Source of the DNA: Anaerolineae bacterium
Lineage (GTDB): Bacteria > Chloroflexota > Anaerolineae > Anaerolineales > Anaerolineaceae
Length of the DNA stretch: 64,000 nt
Direction: 5' to 3'
Assembly: GCA_013314735.1 (NCBI GenBank)
Contig: JABUFD010000007.1
Span: 98,645 to 162,644, forward strand
Shown: positions 59,245-64,000 of the stretch, piece by piece
Layout of the letters: each line of letters starts with the position of its first letter
How positions within the stretch are numbered: position 1 is the first letter of the stretch
Made by a program: the position numbers and the translations under genes
Notes under the pieces: generated by a model
Seen by the model: only the letters and a program-made list of their open reading frames with translations
Told to the model about the DNA's origin: nothing
Database searches by the model: none

Positions 59245-61152
59245 ATGAAAAGCGACCATCTTCGCATTGCCCTGTTTGCCGTGTTGTTCCTGTTCCTGCT
59301 TCAGCTATCCGGAACACTGATCGAATCGATTTACATCCTCGACCTGCTCAACACCACCCTCGATGCCAAAGCGCTCGGGCTGCTATTCTTTTTCACCCCG
59401 CTGCTGCTGCTGCCGTTTCACGCCCGGCCCCGGCGGCTGGCATTGGCCGCGGCGCTGGTACTGGCGCTGGCGCGCGGGATGACGCCCTACCTGCCCACCG
59501 CCGGGCGGCTGCTGGCTGCCGGTATTGGCACCGGCGCCGCGTTGGTACTGGTGGTACTGCTGCTGGAGCAGGCCGATGAACCTGCCGCGCGGCAGGCTGC
59601 CGGCGGTCTGGCACTCGCCGCCGCGGGTTCCGCCTTGCTGCGCACCCTCAACGCCAGCCTGGACCTTTCCCTCACCATCGGCGGCAGCTGGATCGGCTGG
59701 CTGTTGAGCGCCGCCCTGGTGTGGCTGTGCCGCCAACCCGCTGCCCCGGCCGATGGACAACCCATCCGGCGCGGTTTCGCCGGCGGCCTGGGCTTGATGC
59801 TGCCCTTCACCCTGGTGCTGTTCGCCTTCTCCGCCCCGGCCGTGATCGCACGCTGGACCGGCGCCAACTATGCCGTGGTGGTGATCCTCAACAGCCTGGC
59901 GGCACTCGCCAGCGCCGCGGCGGCCCTGTCACGGCCCGATTGGCTGCGTGCCTCCGCCCGCAAGGGGCTGCTGGTGGGCTGGAACCTGCTGTTCAGCGCC
60001 GCCCTGGTGGGGGTACTGCTGATGCACCGCGTGGCCTTCCCGCTCTCGCCGGATACGCCGGCCGTGGTGGTGGTGCCGTCCGGCCTGCTGCGGCAGCTGC
60101 CCCTGTACCTGGCACTGCTGCTCTCGCCGGTGGTGTACCTCGATGCGGCTATATCCCTGTGCGCGCCGCGCAAGCCAGCCCGTCCGGGCGGTTTCAGCGC
60201 CGGGGTGCTGGTCGGGACTGTTACGCTGGTATTGCTGATGTTTATGCTGATCTTTAGCAACGTGTGGGGCTACGTGGAACCGGTCAGCCCCTTCTCCCGC
60301 AACAAATTCTGGCTGCCCTTCCTGCTGTTGGGCGGCGGGATCACCCTGGCAGCGCTACTGCAACCGCGTGACACCCCCGCCGCCACGGGCAGCCCGTGCC
60401 GCCTGGCTGCACCGGTTTCGATCCTGCTGGCGGTGGGTTTCGTGCTCACCGCGGCTTTCGCCGTGGTCGACAGCCTGCCGCCGCGCCCGCCCGTCGATGC
60501 CGCCGCCCTGACGGTGATGACCTACAACATTCAGCAGGCCAACGATGACAGCGGCCAGAAATCGTACCGGCGGCAGCTGGACCTGATCCGCGGGATCAAC
60601 CCCGACCTGCTGGCCCTGCAGGAGAGCGATTCGGCGCGCATTTCCCTTAACAATAACGATTACGTGCGCTATTATGCCACCCGCCTGGGCTACTACAGCT
60701 ATTACGGTCCCGCCACCCTCTCCGGCAGTTACGGCACGGCGATCCTATCGCGCTACCCGTTGGAAAATCCGCGTGTGCTGTTTTCGTACAGCGATGCCGA
60801 TGAGATCGGTACGGCCGTGGCGGAGATTATGGTGGATGGGCAGCGCTTCACGGTATTCAACGTGCACCCCGATGGTTCGGATGCGGCGATGATGGCCTTC
60901 GCGCGCACCCTGCTGCAGCATTCCGCCGGGCTGGAGCATGTGATCGCGCTGGGGGATTACAACCTGCGCAGTGATGAGGCTGCCTACCAGGCGGTCGCGG
61001 CGGTATTCCATAACGTCCCCGGCAGCGAAGGGCACATTGACCACATCTTCCTGTCGCCCAACCTGCAAATGGATAACCCGGTGTACCTGCCCGCCCCGCA
61101 ATCCGCCACCGACCATCCCCTGCTGTACGCCACGGTGACGTGGAGGGAATGA
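59245..61152 (+). CDS. Membrane protein with endonuclease/exonuclease/phosphatase domain
   Basis: 635 residues. The first 425 or so hold about eleven or twelve membrane helices. The C-terminal domain (about 425-635) is of the EEP type: TYNIQ (Asn), LALQESDS (Glu), FNVHPDGSD, ALGDYNLR (Asp/Asn), HIDHIF and TDHPLL (Asp-His). All catalytic positions are present, so a metal-dependent phosphodiesterase or phosphatase, probably outside the membrane, is likely; lipids or sugar phosphates are as likely as DNA. Start ATG 59245 follows AAGGAG. An upstream in-frame ATG inside the repeat cluster is rejected. Confidence 0.85.
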   Translation: MKSDHLRIALFAVLFLFLLQLSGTLIESIYILDLLNTTLDAKALGLLFFFTPLLLLPFHARPRRLALAAALVLALARGMTPYLPTAGRLLAAGIGTGAALVLVVLLLEQADEPAARQAAGGLALAAAGSALLRTLNASLDLSLTIGGSWIGWLLSAALVWLCRQPAAPADGQPIRRGFAGGLGLMLPFTLVLFAFSAPAVIARWTGANYAVVVILNSLAALASAAAALSRPDWLRASARKGLLVGWNLLFSAALVGVLLMHRVAFPLSPDTPAVVVVPSGLLRQLPLYLALLLSPVVYLDAAISLCAPRKPARPGGFSAGVLVGTVTLVLLMFMLIFSNVWGYVEPVSPFSRNKFWLPFLLLGGGITLAALLQPRDTPAATGSPCRLAAPVSILLAVGFVLTAAFAVVDSLPPRPPVDAAALTVMTYNIQQANDDSGQKSYRRQLDLIRGINPDLLALQESDSARISLNNNDYVRYYATRLGYYSYYGPATLSGSYGTAILSRYPLENPRVLFSYSDADEIGTAVAEIMVDGQRFTVFNVHPDGSDAAMMAFARTLLQHSAGLEHVIALGDYNLRSDEAAYQAVAAVFHNVPGSEGHIDHIFLSPNLQMDNPVYLPAPQSATDHPLLYATVTWRE

Positions 61153-61164
61153 GATCACCCGCGA

Positions 61165-61240
61165 GGGTGTCGCTTCGACCCTTCGGCAAGCTCAGGGATC
61201 CACTCAACGACCGTTACAACGAAGTGTGTCGAGGGTAGCT
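61165..61240. repeat. Family B repeat copy
   Basis: GTCGCTTCGACCCTTCGGCA, GCTCAGGGATCCACTCAACG and AGTGTGTCGAGGGTAGC, between two convergent genes. Confidence 0.75.
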
Positions 61241-61283
61241 GGCGTTTTACGCACGGGAAGGCAGCGCTAACATCATTCACACA

Positions 61284-61315
61284 GACGCGGAGTTTACCAG
61301 AATAAACTCCGCGTC
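61284..61315 (-). terminator. Hairpin after the lamin-tail gene
   Basis: Stem GACGCGGAGTTTA (61284-61296) pairs with 61303-61315 over a 6-nt loop; no strong T-run follows. It lies 25 bases after the minus-strand stop. Confidence 0.55.
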
Positions 61316-61339
61316 GATGATGAAGAACATCAAAAACCA

Positions 61340-63052
61340 TCACTCCAGCGTATACGTCCTCCACGGCGTCCATTGGGCGAAGTTACGCCCGTTCTTGCCG
61401 CGCACATGCCAGCGGTATACGTTTCCGCCCGTCAGGTTAGGATCGTTCACGCTGATCTTGCACTCCCCGCCGCTGCAGTGCGCTGCCGCGCTGTATAACT
61501 GGGCATGCAGCTTGACCCCCGCCATGTTTTCGATCTGGAACTGGTAATGGATCGCACCGGTGACCGCCGTCCAGCGGAAAGTGACCGGCTGGACGGCGAA
61601 AGAGCTGCCGGTTTCTGGCGCCAGTTGGGTGTTGCGCGCCAGGCGCGTGTAACTGAAGGTGCGCGGCGGGCTCCAATCGCTGACCACATCCCACATCATC
61701 ACATTCACCTGCCAGGTATAATCGCCGTAGTTCATCTCGAGGTCGAACGGCAGGCGGAACTCGCAAAAATCGGCGCAGGTAGCATCCACATTCCAGCGCC
61801 CCAACCGGCTGGCATCCGGGTTGAATACCTCCACCTGGTACTGCTGCGCATCTGCCACCGGGAACCACTTGAAGGTCGGGCGTCCGCCGTACACGACGGC
61901 ATCCACCCCCGGCGAGCGCAGGCGCGGCGCAGGGGGGATGATGCGCAGTTGGTGATAGAGGCTCCAATAGCCAGCGATGTTTTCCACATAGGCAACCACA
62001 TGCCACTTGTATTCGCCGATAGGCAGGACGTCTGGCGCGGGGATCTCACAGGTGAATTCGTCACAGCGCACCGCGGCGTCATAGGTGGCGCGCTGCACGG
62101 TGGTGTTGTCGTCAATGCGCTTGATCTCCCAGGTGTACTTCTCGGCGCCGCTTACCACCTGCCAGGTGAACAACGGCCGGGCAGCCTCACTGCGCGCCTT
62201 GTTAGCGGGGGATGCCAGCAGCGGCGCGGGCGGCATCTCGGCGTAGACCACACTCACATTGTGGTTGTTGAGAGGCATCAACACCATGTTGGAAGAAAGG
62301 CGGCTGGTGTCATCCTGGCTGCCCGTCCATCCGGCGATCGCCCAGCCGCTTTGCGGTGCTGCGCCACTCAGGCTGATACTTTCATTGGCATGATAGTAAC
62401 CGGCGTCGCAGCCGCTTGAACGGTCAGGATTTGCGCTGGGGTCACTTCCTTCACCGCTGTGGCTGATGGTCAGGGAAAAACATGGCTGGGCGAGGTTGAC
62501 CGCTCCCAGGCTGGCGTTCTGCGCGATCCAGTCGTAGCCGAAGTTGGTGTCGGTTGAAATAGAATCGCGCCCCAGGTTCTGGCCGGTTGGCATGCTGGGG
62601 TTGGTACCGCTCCAGTCGGTGCCGACGGGCGGTGATACAATGCTGCTGCCAAAACGCATGAAATCAATCCCTCTGTCACTGGCATTGCGCAGGGAGACCG
62701 CTCCCGCCCCGCCCCATGAGATGGGAAGGTCGTCGGGCAGGTAGTAGGTGTTATCGCTGTCAGTGCCGGATTTAAGATATAGAACAACGTAGCCATTTCC
62801 GCCGATGGAAGCACCCGATGGAAACGTGAAATGCACCGCCAGCACATTGGCGTTGCTGTGCACCAGCACATCCCACCCGCTGAGGTCAACGGGGTTGCTA
62901 CCGGAGTTGTACAATTCAATGGCCTTGTCGGTGCTGCCCTGCACTTCGTTGATCATGGCATAGCCTGCATCTGCCCGTACAACAGACGACCCAAGAAAAA
63001 CCGCCAGCAAAGCCATCGCTGCCAGCAGCCAGTAAAAAAATCGTTTGTTCAT
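61340..63052 (-). CDS. Secreted lamin-tail-domain protein with fibronectin-like repeats
   Basis: 570 residues. A signal peptide (about 1-28, VRADA) precedes a lamin-tail-like domain (about 30-150; AMINEVQGSTDKAIELYNSG, NPVDLSGWDVLVHS). Then a short Cys/Thr region (GYYHANESISLSGAAPQSGW) and about three fibronectin-like modules to the end (SPANKARSEAARPLFTW; RSPGVDAVVYGGRPTFKWF; WHVRGKNGRNFAQWTPWRTY). The last modules match the subtilase C-terminus closely. It is likely an extracellular adhesive or scaffold protein. AGGAG lies before ATG 63052. Function unproven. Confidence 0.85.
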   Translation of the reverse strand: MNKRFFYWLLAAMALLAVFLGSSVVRADAGYAMINEVQGSTDKAIELYNSGSNPVDLSGWDVLVHSNANVLAVHFTFPSGASIGGNGYVVLYLKSGTDSDNTYYLPDDLPISWGGAGAVSLRNASDRGIDFMRFGSSIVSPPVGTDWSGTNPSMPTGQNLGRDSISTDTNFGYDWIAQNASLGAVNLAQPCFSLTISHSGEGSDPSANPDRSSGCDAGYYHANESISLSGAAPQSGWAIAGWTGSQDDTSRLSSNMVLMPLNNHNVSVVYAEMPPAPLLASPANKARSEAARPLFTWQVVSGAEKYTWEIKRIDDNTTVQRATYDAAVRCDEFTCEIPAPDVLPIGEYKWHVVAYVENIAGYWSLYHQLRIIPPAPRLRSPGVDAVVYGGRPTFKWFPVADAQQYQVEVFNPDASRLGRWNVDATCADFCEFRLPFDLEMNYGDYTWQVNVMMWDVVSDWSPPRTFSYTRLARNTQLAPETGSSFAVQPVTFRWTAVTGAIHYQFQIENMAGVKLHAQLYSAAAHCSGGECKISVNDPNLTGGNVYRWHVRGKNGRNFAQWTPWRTYTLE

Positions 63053-63059
63053 GCCCGCA

Positions 63060-63480
63060 TTCTCCTGATGAATCCACTTCGTTGTTTTGATTATACGGAA
63101 AAACAGCGGCTCTGAAAACCTGTTTTCAGGTACCAAATTTTCCGGGTTACTTTAACTTTGCGCCGATGCGAGGATGAAAGGCTGCACGTTTGCATATCGA
63201 CCTCACCCGCCAGCCCCGCCGCAACGGGCACATACTAACCTCTGCAAGAGAACGAAAAATATTTGGCAGGAGACAACAATTAATAATGGATGCAATCCCA
63301 CTGGTCTTCAAATTTGCTGAATATACTGGCTCGCGCTGCTGCTCACCGTGCTTTCGATGGTTGGTGAGCCTGTCGAACCACCAGATCAGGAACCCACCCG
63401 GTGACCGTTGCAGTCAAACGCACCCCGAGCCCGTCGAGGGGTGATTGTTCCCTGCCCGTGCGGGGCCATCCCCGCGGGGC
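63060..63480. other. Gene-free region with a family B repeat
   Basis: About 420 bases. No gene is supported. A family B stretch lies at about 63355-63450 (GGTGAGCCTGTCGAACCACC; ACCCCGAGCCCGTCGAGGGG). Confidence 0.6.
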
Positions 63481-63488
63481 ATCCGTGC

Positions 63489-63494
63489 TATAAT
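63489..63494 (+). promoter_or_regulatory. -10 box of the last gene, near-leaderless
   Basis: TATAAT ends eight bases before ATG 63503, with no Shine-Dalgarno site. Confidence 0.5.
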
Positions 63495-63502
63495 GCACGC
63501 AA

Positions 63503-64000
63503 ATGGCTGACTTCGAAACCACCGAACCGGTTGAAGAACCCCCCGCCCCGGCATCCCTGAAACCGCGCCCGCGCAGCCCGCTGGTGTGGATGCTGGCACT
63601 GGTGCTGGTATTGGCCGCTGTCGCGGTGGGCATGCTGTACACCTTCCGTGACACCCTGCCGATTGCCGCGGCGCTGTTCCCTTCGCGCACCCCCACCGCC
63701 AGCCTCACGCCGGCTGCCAGCCTGACGCCTTCCGCCACGCTGACGGCGTCCCTGCCGCCCAACACCGCCACGCCATCGCCGCAGCCCAGCCCCACCGATA
63801 CCGCCACCCCCGCGCCGCCCACCGCCAGCCCGACCGCTTTCCCCACCGCCACCTACACCGCCACCATCGAGGGCGTATTTGAGACCGCCACTCCCAGCAT
63901 CACTCCGCGCTGGTACCTGCGGCGCAATACCCCCACCCAGTACCCCAGCCGCACCCCCACCCTCACCCGCACCCCCACCATCACCCTCACCCCCACCCCG
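63503..64000 (+). CDS. Thr/Pro-rich membrane protein (truncated by window edge)
   Basis: The first 166 residues are visible. A proline-rich N-terminus (EEPPAPASLKPRPRSP) precedes one membrane helix (about 28-48), then an extracellular linker almost entirely of Thr, Pro, Ala and Ser (TPTASLTPAASLTPSATLTA; RTPTLTRTPTITLTP). The rest lies outside the window. This plan is common in Chloroflexota surface proteins, with a globular domain after the linker. The start is supported by TATAAT eight bases upstream; no Shine-Dalgarno site is present. Confidence 0.75.
   Translation, partial: MADFETTEPVEEPPAPASLKPRPRSPLVWMLALVLVLAAVAVGMLYTFRDTLPIAAALFPSRTPTASLTPAASLTPSATLTASLPPNTATPSPQPSPTDTATPAPPTASPTAFPTATYTATIEGVFETATPSITPRWYLRRNTPTQYPSRTPTLTRTPTITLTPTP

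Noticed and set aside
63343..63852. A 169-codon Gly/Val-rich frame on the minus strand
   Set aside because: Antisense to the Thr/Pro linker of the plus-strand membrane protein and partly family B repeat.

Overview
This 64 kb window looks like chromosomal DNA of a GC-rich, free-living heterotroph, most plausibly an Anaerolineae-like member of the Chloroflexota. That placement is inference. It rests on the gene style: a Ser/Thr kinase fused to an ABC-type solute-binding domain, many Thr/Pro-rich secreted proteins, a T-box in front of pheST, CPBP proteases and a GH116/GH32 carbohydrate set. No rRNA, tRNA, phage, plasmid or CRISPR locus was seen. Most genes stand alone or in pairs, with clear Shine-Dalgarno sites. 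A minority have a TATAAT-like box 6-9 nt before the start codon and look leaderless.

Layout. 1-2.9 kb: end-truncated ABC exporter, a thioredoxin/CcdA-type fusion, a small membrane protein. 3-9 kb: a first REP-like repeat array, a tyrosine-phosphatase-like gene, an M23-type membrane protein, a Ser/Thr kinase, two GNAT acetyltransferases, a zinc-ribbon membrane protein. 9-20.7 kb: cutC, a PAS-GGDEF protein, a GH116 glycosidase, a methyltransferase, a CPBP protease, rnk-like, uracil-DNA glycosylase, superoxide dismutase, a ferric-reductase-like flavoprotein. 20.9-30.4 kb: a Thr/Pro-rich lipoprotein, an adenosine-specific kinase-like gene, zinc-ribbon and TPR-like small genes, a DUF692-like gene, a DEAD-box helicase, an FAD oxidoreductase, a phosphotransferase. 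30.4-41.2 kb: a membrane glycosyltransferase, a beta-lactamase-fold hydrolase, a P-loop kinase, a GH32 fructosidase next to a GPH sugar transporter, a DsrE-like protein, a fatty-acid-hydroxylase-type protein, tag. 41.2-49 kb: a REP-associated (Y1/HUH) transposase between two arrays of a 159-bp palindromic repeat, a secreted subtilase, a DUF1232 protein, and an AT-richer orphan gene lying between two copies of the pheT 3' end. 49-64 kb: pheT, pheS and their T-box leader, the kinase/solute-binding fusion, a second CPBP protease, a membrane nuclease-fold protein, a secreted lamin-tail protein, and an end-truncated Thr/Pro-rich membrane protein.

The most distinctive feature is the number of repeat families. 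(A) A 159-bp REP/BIME-like unit occurs in four arrays, two of which flank the transposase. (E) A diverged relative occurs twice, beside pheT. (B) A short dispersed repeat with GTCGAAGG-type cores lies between genes and also in frame inside two acetyltransferase genes. (C) A roughly 96-bp tandem repeat lies upstream of sodA. (D) A repeat carries the inverted sequence AGACATCCGAAGTCT. Functionally the window combines carbohydrate use (GH116, GH32, GPH), envelope sensing and proteolysis, redox and oxidative-stress genes, base-excision repair and Phe-tRNA charging under T-box control.
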